Positions 1-9,900 of a stretch of DNA of 64,000 nt are shown here, one piece after another. This stretch comes from Thiomicrorhabdus sp965603495. GTDB taxonomy: Bacteria > Pseudomonadota > Gammaproteobacteria > Thiomicrospirales > Thiomicrospiraceae. Under the pieces are notes generated by a model. It worked only from the letters and a program-made list of their open reading frames with translations. It had not been told where the DNA came from and ran no database searches. The DNA lies in assembly GCA_965603495.1 (NCBI GenBank), contig CBFDDF010000006.1:62001-126000 (forward strand). Reading direction: 5' to 3'. Position 1 is the first letter of the stretch, and every line of letters starts with the position of its first letter. The position numbers and the translations under genes are program-made.

Positions 1-2
1 AT

Positions 3-311
3 GGCTATATGCTTCAACAGGCGCAGGCCGAAAATTGGTCTGAATTGGCACGCGCGCAAAATGCAGTGACACCGCTTTTTTCGGCAATGCAGGATGATAC
101 GGAGCATTTTGCTGACTTGCAGCGCGCAAAGTATCTGATGGGGCTGGGGCAACCTATTTTGGGAAGGGTGACAGCTGCACAGGTTGAACGGCTATTTGAA
201 GTCTTAAATAAGGTAGAAAATCGGGCGGATCGGGTGCGGCTATCGAAAAGCCTGGATCTCATGAAGGATGGCCCATACCATCAACGCTTGTTGCAACTTT
301 ATCAAGCTTAA
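3..311 (+). CDS. C-terminal part of a small hypothetical protein, possibly FliT-like
   Basis: The reading frame is open from the window edge, with an internal ATG at position 9, and stops at 309-311, so the true start may lie outside the window. About 100 residues are visible. They are mostly helical and charged, starting with a segment containing QQAQAENWSEL. The length and the early A-x-x-x-NW-x-EL pattern recall FliT-type flagellar chaperones, but this is a weak resemblance and I do not assign the function. A stem-loop followed by a T run lies about 90 bases downstream and probably ends the transcript. Confidence 0.45.
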   Translation, partial: GYMLQQAQAENWSELARAQNAVTPLFSAMQDDTEHFADLQRAKYLMGLGQPILGRVTAAQVERLFEVLNKVENRADRVRLSKSLDLMKDGPYHQRLLQLYQA

Positions 312-402
312 TGGTGGAGCACCCGAGTCGTTTTTATTGAAGGCTTTATTCTCACAGTTTTCTTTCACTCCGTACTAGACTAGTTTGTTTAGAGTTTTTA
401 AA

Positions 403-426
403 CCGTGTTTAAGACACGGGTTTTTT
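403..426 (+). terminator. Rho-independent terminator
   Basis: CCGTGT pairs with ACACGG around a five-base loop and is followed by GTTTTTTA. It lies downstream of the first gene and is oriented to end it. Confidence 0.75.
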
Positions 427-508
427 ATTTCTATTTTCTGATCTGCTTTGAAAGACTAGAATGGAAAGTGTGCCTTTTTGATGGGAGTGAAGCCATGCGC
501 GAAGCTAA

Positions 509-760
509 AATGCTCTTGATGTATTAGAGTTTAAAGACTACAGAATTTATCATAGTAAGTTATTCGCAAGTCAGCATAACCACATTAATGGTATTGAGAG
601 TTTTTGGAGCCAAGGCAAGAGGCATATGTGGAAGTTTAACGGTATACCAAGAAGCCATTTTTACCTCTTTTTAAAGGAATGTGAATGGGATTTCAACGAC
701 AGTGCCCTAAAATTTCAATTAAGACTATTGAATCAATGGGGTAAAAAGGAACTGGACTAG
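509..760 (+). pseudogene. IS1595-type (ISXO2-like) transposase, C-terminal remnant
   Basis: Frame 2 is open from just after a TAA at 506-508 to the TAG at 758-760 but has no start codon or N-terminal domain. The readable part carries HNHINGIESFWSQGKRH followed by KFNGIPRSHF and KECEWDFN. These are the hallmark C-terminal segments of DDE transposases of the ISXO2/IS1595 family, including the N-G-I-E-S-F-W block that holds the last acidic residue. Only about 80 of the usual 220-300 residues survive, so the element cannot move by itself. It was invisible as an ORF because it lacks a start. Confidence 0.85.
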
Positions 761-779
761 TTTTATAGGACAGTCCCTA
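761..779 (+). mobile_element. Probable right terminal inverted repeat of the IS1595-type remnant
   Basis: Directly after the transposase stop is TTTTATAGGACAGTCCCTA. Its reverse complement starts TAGGGACTGTCC, the kind of GGGACTGTCC end seen in IS1595-family elements. No matching left end was found upstream, consistent with deletion of the rest of the element. Confidence 0.6.
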
Positions 780-879
780 ACATTGTTCTGAAAGAAACAG
801 ACTCGCAGCACGGTTGTCCTGGGGTAAATATTGCAGGTTTCAGTTAATTGATTGATTCAAAGAGCGAATGTTTTATACA

Positions 880-914
880 AAAAAAACCACTAGCAGAAAT
901 GCTAGCGGTTTTTA
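880..914 (-). terminator. Terminator of the minus-strand exported-protein operon
   Basis: The stem CCACTAGCA / TGCTAGCGG (one mismatch) closes a GAAA tetraloop, with A runs on the left and T runs on the right, so it can work on both strands. Reading leftwards from the stop at 954, the hairpin is followed by eight T residues. Confidence 0.7.
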
Positions 915-953
915 AGGGTTAAAATTTAAAGGTGTCTTTCTATAGCATGTTAA

Positions 954-2540
954 TTAGTATTTCGATCCTGAGTATTTATAACTTTTCCACCCGTTATGGT
1001 CAGAGTCTTTCGATCCTGAGTGTTTATCACTTTTCCACCCATTATGGTCAGAGTCTTTCGATCTTGAGTGTTTATCACTTTTCCACCCATTATGGTCTGA
1101 GCCTTTCGATCCTTTGTGTTTAGAGCTTTTTGGCCCCTTTTTAGTTGGGCAATAATGATCTGGTTTAGGCTGATGAATTGTGACAGCAGTTAAATTGTCG
1201 CAAGTCGCGCCAGAAGCATTGCCGCTAATGGTAATCACATTTTCAGTTTCGGCTGATAAAGTTTCAGTGCGTTCAAGCGTTACTGAATCGCCAGGATTTA
1301 ATGTGCCAATAGGCGTGTTTGGAACAATACCAAACAGATCATTCACCTCTGTATTATCAATAATTGAGGCGCCAGAGTTCGTCACTAGATAACCAAACGT
1401 TACACTTGCTGAGCCCTTGGCTGGGATTTCACACGCTAAAGCAGGTTCAGAGGTTGTCGTTTCAACTACGTCACCCTCTTTATCAACAAATGCGATAACC
1501 GTCCAGTTCGAAGAAGCTGGATTTGAACTATCAGAGCCCTTAGTGCTTTTTGATCCCTTCTTAGTATCACAATGGTCTTTAGATTCAGGTGGGTTTAGAG
1601 GGGCGGGAAGACCTACCGTGTAAGGCACAGAGCAACTCGTATGGATAATCTCTTCTTCACCGTTAATATAAACGCTTAACTTAGAGCCAAGGTCTGTTGG
1701 ACGAGCATCAATGGTATAACCGTTTTGGTTTGCAGAAGTTAGAATGGTCACGCCCGAAATTAAGTCGGTGGTATAAGAAGCATAACCTTCATTTTTACCA
1801 ACAAATTCAACGGTTGCATTGTAAAGATCCGGTCCGGTATATTTAAATGTGGTTGCTGCGATTTTTGCATCACAAGCCGGTTTAGTCGGAGGCATTTCAA
1901 CCACGCAGGTAGCTAAGACCTCAATTGAACACTGAGTTACGATTGTGGGAATGCCACCAAAAGTTCCTTTAGAGCCTCCTTCAAATGCAGACGTAAAGTC
2001 AGTAAAAGTAGAGCTTTCGCTGATGATTGAGATACCGATACTGCCCATTGGGTAATATGCTGCTAAAGCGCCACCTGTTACCGAAAAGGTATAGTTGTAT
2101 AAATCGTTATTTCCATCATCTTGAAAACCAAACTCTAGGACTTCGGCCGTTAATAAGGTACCTGAATAATCAACGTTACCGTCACCATCCGTATCAATTT
2201 CACCGATAATAATAAGGTCGTCGCCAGGTACGCCACCAATTAAATTACCAGAACTATCCACTTCAATATTAATCGAAACACTTTCACTTCCCGATCCTGG
2301 ATTAATGAATCGTGGCGGCGTAATCGCAGAAAATCGAGCTGCGATTGGCAATGCCTCGGTTTTTAAAATGCCGGTATTTGGATCAAACGTCGTTGTTCCA
2401 GTATTATCAAATGCAACCAAAGGAAAGCTCAAGGCAGGTAGTGTAATTAATTCTGCTTTGGCGGTATTGGCGGCGCCTAAAGACAATGAGGCTATAATTG
2501 CTAAGCCTAGAGTCTTGATTTTTAGCATAGAGGGCTTCAT
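954..2540 (-). CDS. Exported protein with C-terminal 16-residue Ser/Lys/Asp/His tandem repeats
   Basis: The start is taken at the ATG complementary to 2538-2540 because AGGAG sits eight bases upstream and a clear signal peptide follows (MKPSMLKIKTLGLAIIASLS..., cleavage near AKA). The protein is then 528 residues. The N-terminal half is a beta-rich domain with the pattern D-S-G-N-L-x-GG...SGTLLT...FGF...F-x-VTGG that recurs in the upstream PEP-CTERM protein. A second part resembles a bacterial Ig/DUF11-like domain (GYLVTNSGASI...IGTLNPGDSVTL). Two Ser/Lys-rich linkers follow cysteine-containing DHCDTKKG and DHYCPTKKG motifs, and the tail repeats HNGWKSDKHSGSKDSD. There is no PEP-CTERM motif or recognisable anchor. 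The function is unknown; an extracellular structural or surface role is an inference. Confidence 0.75.
   Translation of the reverse strand: MKPSMLKIKTLGLAIIASLSLGAANTAKAELITLPALSFPLVAFDNTGTTTFDPNTGILKTEALPIAARFSAITPPRFINPGSGSESVSINIEVDSSGNLIGGVPGDDLIIIGEIDTDGDGNVDYSGTLLTAEVLEFGFQDDGNNDLYNYTFSVTGGALAAYYPMGSIGISIISESSTFTDFTSAFEGGSKGTFGGIPTIVTQCSIEVLATCVVEMPPTKPACDAKIAATTFKYTGPDLYNATVEFVGKNEGYASYTTDLISGVTILTSANQNGYTIDARPTDLGSKLSVYINGEEEIIHTSCSVPYTVGLPAPLNPPESKDHCDTKKGSKSTKGSDSSNPASSNWTVIAFVDKEGDVVETTTSEPALACEIPAKGSASVTFGYLVTNSGASIIDNTEVNDLFGIVPNTPIGTLNPGDSVTLERTETLSAETENVITISGNASGATCDNLTAVTIHQPKPDHYCPTKKGPKSSKHKGSKGSDHNGWKSDKHSRSKDSDHNGWKSDKHSGSKDSDHNGWKSYKYSGSKY
957..1115 (-). repeat. 48-bp tandem repeat encoding the protein tail
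   Basis: Matching points TTTCGATC occur at 960, 1008, 1056 and 1104, exactly 48 bp apart. Each unit codes for 16 residues around HNGWKSDKHSGSKDSD. The copies differ by a few bases, the outer ones more than the inner ones. Confidence 0.9.
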
Positions 2541-2562
2541 GTGTAAACTCCTATAAGTAAGA

Positions 2563-3201
2563 TTAGGCTTGTTTTGCTGAACGACGAGCAAATCCTGCGA
2601 CAGTCAGGAGTCCTAAAGCAAATAACGCGTAAGTGCTTGGTTCTGGAATCGCGCTGACACCGGTGTCGGATTGTCCATAACCAAAACCAGCAAGCCCGGA
2701 ATTGTTGTTCCAGTCTGAGGAAAATGAACTTGAGTAACCACTGTTGCTTAAAATGATACCGCCTAATCCACTGTATAAACTTTGAGCATCACCACCTGTT
2801 ACGCCAAACGTAAATTCAAGCGTTTCTGTTGTGCCAAAACCAAAGTTATTCAATGCACCAGTTAATAATATGCCAGAGTTATAACCTAAGCTCGCAATCG
2901 TTCCGCCAATGGTAAAGAGTCCGCTAGTAAGCGTTCCTGAATCATCGATGGTCGCATTTAAGTTAAAAGTACCACCAGTAATACCGCTGATTCCCGAGTT
3001 ACTAAATTGCGTTGCAAACCCACTGACTACTAGCTGGTCTGTACTTGCCGTATAAGTCACATCTAAGAATGATGATAATATATCGGGTTCAGCTTCAAGC
3101 GTTAAATCGAGGGTTGTAGCTTGCGCCTGAATAGAGAGGGATAACATGCTGAAGCCTAAAAAGAAGGCGCCAAGTGTTTTAGATAGATTGGAAGATTTCA
3201 T
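2563..3201 (-). CDS. PEP-CTERM exported protein
   Basis: The 212-residue protein has a signal peptide (cleavage near SIQAQA) and ends in a textbook PEP-CTERM tail: IPEPSTYALFALGLLTVAGF followed by ARRSAKQA. This tail is known to be cut by an exosortase (EpsH family) during export of proteins linked to extracellular polysaccharide. No exosortase lies in this window. The middle domain (GTL...IGG...SGILLTG...FGFG...F-x-VTGG) is similar to the N-terminal domain of the next gene, whose start lies 22 bases after this stop, so the two probably form one operon. AAGGAA precedes the ATG. Confidence 0.85.
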   Translation of the reverse strand: MKSSNLSKTLGAFFLGFSMLSLSIQAQATTLDLTLEAEPDILSSFLDVTYTASTDQLVVSGFATQFSNSGISGITGGTFNLNATIDDSGTLTSGLFTIGGTIASLGYNSGILLTGALNNFGFGTTETLEFTFGVTGGDAQSLYSGLGGIILSNSGYSSSFSSDWNNNSGLAGFGYGQSDTGVSAIPEPSTYALFALGLLTVAGFARRSAKQA

Positions 3202-3473
3202 ATTAATTCCTTAATTTTAAATAATGGGAAATTATTTTAATTAAAGACTTAAAGACATTTTCTCGAAGCAAGACCAGAATTATCCGGCGGCTTTTTCGGG
3301 GGGCTTTCTTAAAGGCTTTGAAAATGAACATTACTTTTCAAACGCTAAACAACGCTGTTTAGGGTCATTACAGTAAATTTTCTTTCATTTTAAATAAAAG
3401 CGCCTGACATGTATAGTTAAAATTACCTATAAGGGTAGATCAAATCACTATATATAAGTAATTCCTGTTGAGT

Positions 3474-4337
3474 TTAAGGGTGTGAATCCTCTTGTGCGTC
3501 ACGGATGCGTTCTAGGCGCTTTTGCTCTTCTTCCATGGCGGCTTTAATTTCTTGCATGACACTATCGACATCGGCTTCTTGTTCAACTTCGTCGAATCTG
3601 CCTGTCAGTTCTATCTCTGGGTCGAGTTCTCCGGCTTCAAAAAGTGCCCAAATCTCTTTCGCGTATTGGGTTTTTAGTAAGTCCGGGGCGTATTGCGCAT
3701 AGTAATTGGTCATATTGTCAACGTCACGAGTCAGCATGCGTTTGGCGTTATTATTGGCCGCGGCATCTACCGCTTGAGGTAAGTCAATAATCACTGGACC
3801 GTAGCTATCTACGAGTACGTTAAACTCCGATAAATCCCCGTGTATTAGGCCTGCATAAAGCATTAACATTATATAGTGCATAACCACAGCGTGGTCTTCT
3901 CTGGCTTGTTCGGCATCCATTGATACATCATTTAGGCGTGGAGCCACATGATCGTCTTCATCGGTAATGAGTTCCATCAATAGGACGCCATCAAAACAAC
4001 CATAGGGTTCAGGAACACGAACGCCAACCGCTGCCAGGCGATAAAGCGCATCGACTTCGGCATTTTGCCAAACATCTTCTTGCTCTTTACGGCCAAATTT
4101 AGAACCTTTTTCCATGGCTCTAGCACGACGGCTATTGCGAACCTTGCGGCCTTCTTGGTATTCCACGGCTTTCTTGAAACTGCGTTTATTGGCTTCTTTA
4201 TAGACTTTGGCACAGCGAATTTCAGTGCCACAACGCACCACAAAAACGTCTGCTTCTTTACCACTCATGAGTGGGCGGAGGACTTCATCTACCAGGCCGT
4301 CTTCGACTAGGGGTAAAATGCGTATTGGAGTTTTCAT
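3474..4337 (-). CDS. RIO1-family atypical serine/threonine kinase
   Basis: The 287-residue protein matches the bacterial RIO1 group. The nucleotide loop is SGKEADVFVV (residues 25-34), the ATP-anchoring lysine is K44 in CAKVYK, the catalytic segment is LIHGDLSEFNVLV (D168, N173) and the metal site is IIDLPQAV (D185). The C-terminal 40 residues are an acidic and basic helix. RIO kinases act in ribosome biogenesis in archaea and eukaryotes; the role of the bacterial members is less clear. AAGGA lies just before the ATG. It appears monocistronic. Confidence 0.88.
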   Translation of the reverse strand: MKTPIRILPLVEDGLVDEVLRPLMSGKEADVFVVRCGTEIRCAKVYKEANKRSFKKAVEYQEGRKVRNSRRARAMEKGSKFGRKEQEDVWQNAEVDALYRLAAVGVRVPEPYGCFDGVLLMELITDEDDHVAPRLNDVSMDAEQAREDHAVVMHYIMLMLYAGLIHGDLSEFNVLVDSYGPVIIDLPQAVDAAANNNAKRMLTRDVDNMTNYYAQYAPDLLKTQYAKEIWALFEAGELDPEIELTGRFDEVEQEADVDSVMQEIKAAMEEEQKRLERIRDAQEDSHP

Positions 4338-4824
4338 GGAGTCCTTATCCGTATTGGGAATGTTGAGTATATTTTGAGCACATTTGAGTGCCTTATTAAG
4401 GCGTTATGATACACGTCTTAATCTCGCTATATGATAGGGTTTAAGTGCGTTGGATTCAAGCTGTCGATGATTGGTCGTTTTAGGTGCGATAAAGTCTGTT
4501 CTTTTGCGATGAAATGCGCGGTGTCACAAACTTTGCATTATTTAGGGAGTGGGGCAGGTGCTTAGAATAAACAGCCGTTACGGGAGGCTAAAAGGGCTGT
4601 CTGTTTGCGGATTGGTTTTCTGAATGAGGATTAAACGAATTTATAGATTGAAGAGGTCGCTTGCTTTTGCTACGCTCATATTCGTATTGAGTCAATTAGT
4701 AATGAATTCAGGCGAGCGAAGCCTATTCATCGAGTAGGATTGAAAAACACCGTCGTTAATCGTTAAGCAGTTAATGCTCAACCCACGCACCAGTAAACCG
4801 ATCGTTTGAGGTTAGGAGTCTATT
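4338..4824. other. 487-bp intergenic region without a convincing gene
   Basis: This lies between the divergent kinase and acetolactate synthase-like genes and must hold both promoters. I see only short frames without ribosome sites, no long hairpin and no repeat shared with the rest of the window. Confidence 0.6.
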
Positions 4825-6486
4825 ATGAAAGCGTCAGATTTATTTGTTAAAGCCCTGGAAGCGGAAGGGGTTGAATATATTTTTGGAATTCCTGGAGAAG
4901 AAAACCTGGATTTACTGAATTCTCTCAAAGATTCTCACATTAAATTGATTGTGACGCGACATGAGCAAGCGGCAGGTTTTATGGCGGCGACTTATGGTCG
5001 TTTAACCGGTAAGGCAGGCGTTTGCCTATCAACACTGGGACCTGGCGCGACCAATTTGGTCACGGCGGCGGCTTATGCCAATTTGGGCGCCATGCCGATG
5101 GTAATGATTACCGGGCAAAAACCGATTAAGTCGAGTAAGCAGGGGCAGTTCCAGATTATTGACGTGGTCGATATGATGCAGCCAATCACTAAATACGCTT
5201 GTCAAATTACCAGTGGACATAATATCCCCGCACGAATTCGTGAGGCTTTTAGAATCGCTAAAACCGAACGTCCGGGGGCGGTGCATTTGGAGTTGCCAGA
5301 GGATATAGCCGCCGAACAGACTGATAGTCAGGTGATAGAACAAAGCGCTCATCGTCGCCCTTTAGCAGAAGACAAAGGGGTCGAAACGGCTGTATCGATG
5401 ATTGAAAAGGCCAAGCATCCTCTGATTTTAATTGGCGCAGCGGCCAATCGAAAAACCACCGGAAAAATGGTTCGACAGTTAATTGATCAAACCGGGATTC
5501 CATTTTTTACTACGCAAATGGGCAAAGGCGTGGTGGACGAACGCCATCATCTGTATTTGGGTTGTGCAGCCTTATCCGATCACGACTTTGTCAATGCGGC
5601 GCTTAAAAAAGCCGATCTTATTGTCAATATTGGCCATGATGTAGTCGAAAAGCCCCCTTTTTTTATGAAGCAAGATGGGTTTAAAGTCATTCATGTCAAC
5701 TTTACCAACGCCTCGGTTGACCCCGTCTACTTTCCTCAGGCAGACGTAGTGGGAGATATCGCCAATAGTGTTTACCAAATTAAGTCCAGGCTGAAGAACC
5801 AGTCGCATTGGCAATTTTCTTGTTTTATGGATATTAAAGTTCATATTGACCGCAATCTGGCAGAAGGTATAGATGACAATCGCTTTCCTGTTTATCCGCA
5901 ACGCTTGGTGAGCGACATACGCAAAGTGGTGCCCGAAACCGGGATTGTCGCTTTAGATAATGGTGTCTATAAAATTTGGTTTGCGCGCAATTATCCCGCG
6001 TATCATCACAATACCATTCTTTTAGATAATGCTTTGGCCTCCATGGGCGCAGGACTGCCGTCGGCGATTGCGGCAAAACTGGTGTCGCCTGAGGCCAAGG
6101 TCATGGCAATTTGTGGGGATGGCGGATTTATGATGAACTCGCAAGAGTTAGAGACCGCAGTGCGTTTAAAATTGGATTTAGTGGTACTTATTTTAAATGA
6201 TAATGCCTATGGCATGATTCGCTGGAAACAAGCCAATATGGGCTTTGAGGACTTTGGTCTGGAATTGAATAACCCCGATTTTGTGCTGTATGCACAAAGT
6301 TATGGGGCTTTTGGTCATCGGGTAATTAGTGCGGATGATGTGATACCCACCATTGAAAAGTGCTATCAGCAAGGCGGGGTTCATGTGGTCGAAGTGCCCA
6401 TTGACTATTCTGATAATGATCGTATCTTAAATCATGAGATTAGAGAACAGAGCGGGGCTTTAAGCGAACGTTTGAGTCATAAATAA
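4825..6486 (+). CDS. Acetolactate synthase-like thiamine diphosphate enzyme, large subunit
   Basis: At 553 residues this has the full three-domain layout of the family: the pyrimidine-binding domain with catalytic glutamate E47 in TRHEQAAGFMA, a central domain, and the cofactor-binding domain with GDGGFMMNSQELETA and NDNAYGMI (the GDG-NDN thiamine diphosphate motif). Such enzymes join two pyruvates to acetolactate for branched-chain amino acid or acetoin synthesis. No small regulatory subunit gene follows, so it may be a single-subunit (catabolic or AlsS-like) form; other decarboxylases of the family cannot be excluded. TAGGAG precedes the ATG at 4825. Confidence 0.85.
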   Translation: MKASDLFVKALEAEGVEYIFGIPGEENLDLLNSLKDSHIKLIVTRHEQAAGFMAATYGRLTGKAGVCLSTLGPGATNLVTAAAYANLGAMPMVMITGQKPIKSSKQGQFQIIDVVDMMQPITKYACQITSGHNIPARIREAFRIAKTERPGAVHLELPEDIAAEQTDSQVIEQSAHRRPLAEDKGVETAVSMIEKAKHPLILIGAAANRKTTGKMVRQLIDQTGIPFFTTQMGKGVVDERHHLYLGCAALSDHDFVNAALKKADLIVNIGHDVVEKPPFFMKQDGFKVIHVNFTNASVDPVYFPQADVVGDIANSVYQIKSRLKNQSHWQFSCFMDIKVHIDRNLAEGIDDNRFPVYPQRLVSDIRKVVPETGIVALDNGVYKIWFARNYPAYHHNTILLDNALASMGAGLPSAIAAKLVSPEAKVMAICGDGGFMMNSQELETAVRLKLDLVVLILNDNAYGMIRWKQANMGFEDFGLELNNPDFVLYAQSYGAFGHRVISADDVIPTIEKCYQQGGVHVVEVPIDYSDNDRILNHEIREQSGALSERLSHK

Positions 6487-6933
6487 GCGGAAGCTTGCGG
6501 CTCTTCGTACTAAGGTTGCCCATTACCACGGTAACAAAGTTTGTATGAATGCCAAAGTGGATTGTGTTTACAAGCCTTAAGGGTACTCCGAAAAATCATC
6601 ATGGCTATGAACATAGCCCATCTTCCCTCAGCCTACGTTTAAAACACGGTAGGGCTGAACATCCTGTAACGACTGTGTTTTGTGCCCCCCTTGATTAATA
6701 AAATTCAGAAAATCCATCGGTAACTTTTTAGTCCATTGTTTGCTTGTTTGAATCAATTTACGTTTGCTGTATGTGATATTCACAAAGAGTGAGTTAAATT
6801 GCTAGGGGTAGTGTAGAAAAATTGAATCTAGAGTAGGTGGAATACTTATGCAAGGTAGCACTAAAAAATGGTAATGTAGTCAACATGTTAAGAAAATATA
6901 TGGTGTAAAAACACAGATGGTAAGTAACTTTTA
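6487..6933. other. 447-bp intergenic region upstream of the giant adhesin
   Basis: It is AT-rich towards the adhesin start. A small dyad TTACCACGGTAA sits at 6523-6534 and AAAACAC/GTGTTTT arms occur at 6641 and 6675. A minus-strand frame of about 51 codons (6628-6783, GTG start) has no ribosome site and no family I recognise. The leader presumably carries the adhesin promoter, but no clear -35/-10 pair stands out. Confidence 0.5.
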
Positions 6934-9900
6934 ATGATGATTGTTGTCGCCAAGATCACAAGCTTCTCGGGAATCATTAAGGTTCTTAATTCTGATACGG
7001 GAGACGTTCGAGCAGTCGTCACAGGCGATGAGATTTTCTACAATGAGATTATTCTTAGTTCCGAGAACGCTTCCGTTTCAATTGCCATGATTGATGGCCG
7101 CGCTTTTGTTTTGGGTGAGAACTTTCGTCTAGCGATTGATACACTTGTCATTTCTGACAGCTTAATGCAAAAGTTAACGTTGTTATTGGGCGATTCTCAG
7201 AATAGTTTTGACAATAATAAAAAACTTTTAGAAGTAGAGTTCAAAACAGAGTTAGTCGAATTAAATCGCCGAGAGGTAGTTGATTCCGAGATCCAACAAG
7301 GGCAAGCAAAGATAGATTCCTCTAATCAGCAAGCAGCAATCACTGTGCGTACTGCTGCAGAGGGTAAGGTTGCTTCTGGTTTTTATCCCGAAGCTAAAGA
7401 TGATACTGCCCAGCGGGAATTTTCAGAAGAGGGCAGTGATAGAGCTTTTACCACGATCATTCCAAAATTAATTTTAACGGGTGACAGCCTATTGATTGAA
7501 GGCAATCAAGTCGCTTATACCCTAACACTAGATATTCCTCCCTTCTCTGCCTTCTCTGTCACCGTTGCCGTTAGCCTTGTTTCTACACAAACGGGGGATT
7601 TGGAGACGACAGCTCAAACGATTAATTTTGCACCAGGCCAAATTACGGCTGCTTTTACAGTTCAAACCCATGATGATTTTTTTGCAGATAATGGCGAGAT
7701 TTATCAAGTCAATGTAGTTGCGACTTCTGGTGGCGGCTACACAGGCCAGCCTGTTTTTCCGCTTGGGCTCAAGACGACCATTACGGATGATTCAAATCCA
7801 AATACCCCCTACAATCCAGATGACAGTATCGAACTAGGGACGGACGATACCATCACGATTAAGCTCTTTGGATTAGATGGCGACGGTAATCGTGTTGCGG
7901 TGAATGATGTTAAAGAAGGTAATCAAGCCAGTTATGTCGTCATTGCTTTTGACAAAGTAGGGAGTGAACTAAGTCTAGCAGGGACTGTTGAAGTCGCGTT
8001 GGTCGATAACACGGCAACAGGTATTGCCAGTGAGACAAAAAAAGACGGTTCTCAAGATTACATCGGTAGCTCGAAAATCGTTGCCTTGGGCGCAATTTTT
8101 ACCATTGAAACGATTGATGATTACAGCACGGACAATGGCGAAACCTTTACCCTTGCGATTACTGACGAAAGCTTCAGTCATGCCACGGCTTACGAAAGTG
8201 TCAATCATGATTTAACCTCTGTGCTGACGACCATTATTGATGGAGTTACTGAACCAGATGGTGGTACAGGTTTGACTGATATCGTTTATGTTCAGCTGAA
8301 TGGCAGCGTTATGGTCAATGAAGTGGATGGCGAAGTGATTCAACATTCGTTAAGTTTGGTGGATAAGTTGGGGGGTCCGGTAAATTTGGCGGCTGGAGAA
8401 ACGATTACGATAACGGTTGCTTATAGTGACACGGTTGGAGTGCCTGGTGTTTTGGAGGCTGATTTTGCTCCGCCGCGCGTAACAGAGGTTGTTATTGTTG
8501 GAGACGGCACAGCTACATACTTTTTTGAGAACCGGGTCAAAGGGGATCTTATTAATGAAGGGGATGAAGGTTATACCGTTACACTCTCTTCAATAGATTC
8601 ACATAGCAACTTTTTTGAAAATGTTGAGGTGGCTAGTCTTAACAGTGCAACGGCGCTTATTGAAGAGAATATTGTTTTAGAGGCTGATTTTGCCACGGTG
8701 ATAGAGGGTGGCGTCGAAATTACAAATATTACGCACGGTAACTTGTTGGCGAATGACATTGAGCTGGGTCAAGCTGGCGTTATAACGAGCTTTGCCTATA
8801 TAGATGAATTGGGCGCTTCTCAAAGCACCATCTTAGTGGCTGGTACTGCCACCGTTAATACGCAATACGGTTCTTTAACGGTTGAAGATATTGGTGACTG
8901 GAGTTTTACTTCCGACCTGACTGAAACTCATATCAATGGCGCTGATTTGAGTGAGTTAATCACCATTACGGTCACGGACGACAACGGTAAAACAGAAGAC
9001 TCTGTCTTTACGATTGCCGTGTCAGATGCCGTGCCAATCGCGAAGAATGACCCTTTGAGAACGGTGGTTGAAAACGCCTCCGATACGACTAATGCCATTG
9101 TTGGCAATGTAATAGATAACACGATTGACAATGCAGGCGATGATGAACTTGGCGTCGATACGCCTGTATTTTTACTCGATTTCTCCTATCTGAATATTGA
9201 TGGAGATTTAACACTCTATACTTTTGGTGCAGGAGAAACTGAAAAAACGGTTACAGCGCAAAGTGGTGCTTTAACCGTTGAGACTAATGGTGATTGGTCC
9301 TTTACACCGGCAACCAATTTAGATCATAGTTTAGCGGAGAATATCAGCGCGGATTTCGCCTATACCCTAATCGATGCAGATGGTTCTGAATCAGCGAGTG
9401 CGACTCAATATATTGATGTGTTAGATGGTGCTGACCCCGCGATTACTGAACTAGATATTGATGATACAGTGGTGGATGAAGAAAATTTAGCGACGGGTAC
9501 AAGCCCTGTTCCTGCTAATTTAACGGTGGCAGGTAACTTAGGGGTGGCTACAGGGACCGATACCTTGGATGTCACATTTGATTCAACCAAGTTACCAGAC
9601 CTGGTAGCTTTAGGTTATCAATCTGGCGGGGTTGATTTGGCCTATAGTTTAACGGATTCGTATACATTAACGGCAATGGCTGGCCTTGATACGGTCTTTA
9701 CAGTAACCATTACCAATCCAGACAATGCTGGCGCAGGTTACAGTTTTACACTGAATAAGCCATTGGATCATCCTAATGCATCTGGTGAAAACACCTTGCC
9801 TTTGAATTTTGATTTTATTGTCACTGACCACGATGGCGACACGGTCACTAATCAATTTACCGTGACGCTCATAGATGATATTCCTGTAGCGGCGAGCAAT

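Noticed and set aside
957..1115. CRISPR array
   Set aside because: The 48-bp units are head-to-tail without unique spacers and lie in frame in a coding sequence.
932..1123. Plus-strand ORF over the tandem repeats
   Set aside because: It is the antisense shadow of the repeat-encoding tail of the minus-strand exported protein and has no ribosome site.
3505..3702. Plus-strand ORFs within the RIO1 kinase gene
   Set aside because: Antisense shadows of a well-supported conserved gene.
6628..6783. Minus-strand 51-codon frame (GTG start) upstream of the adhesin
   Set aside because: No ribosome site, no family resemblance, and its length is compatible with chance in this spacer.
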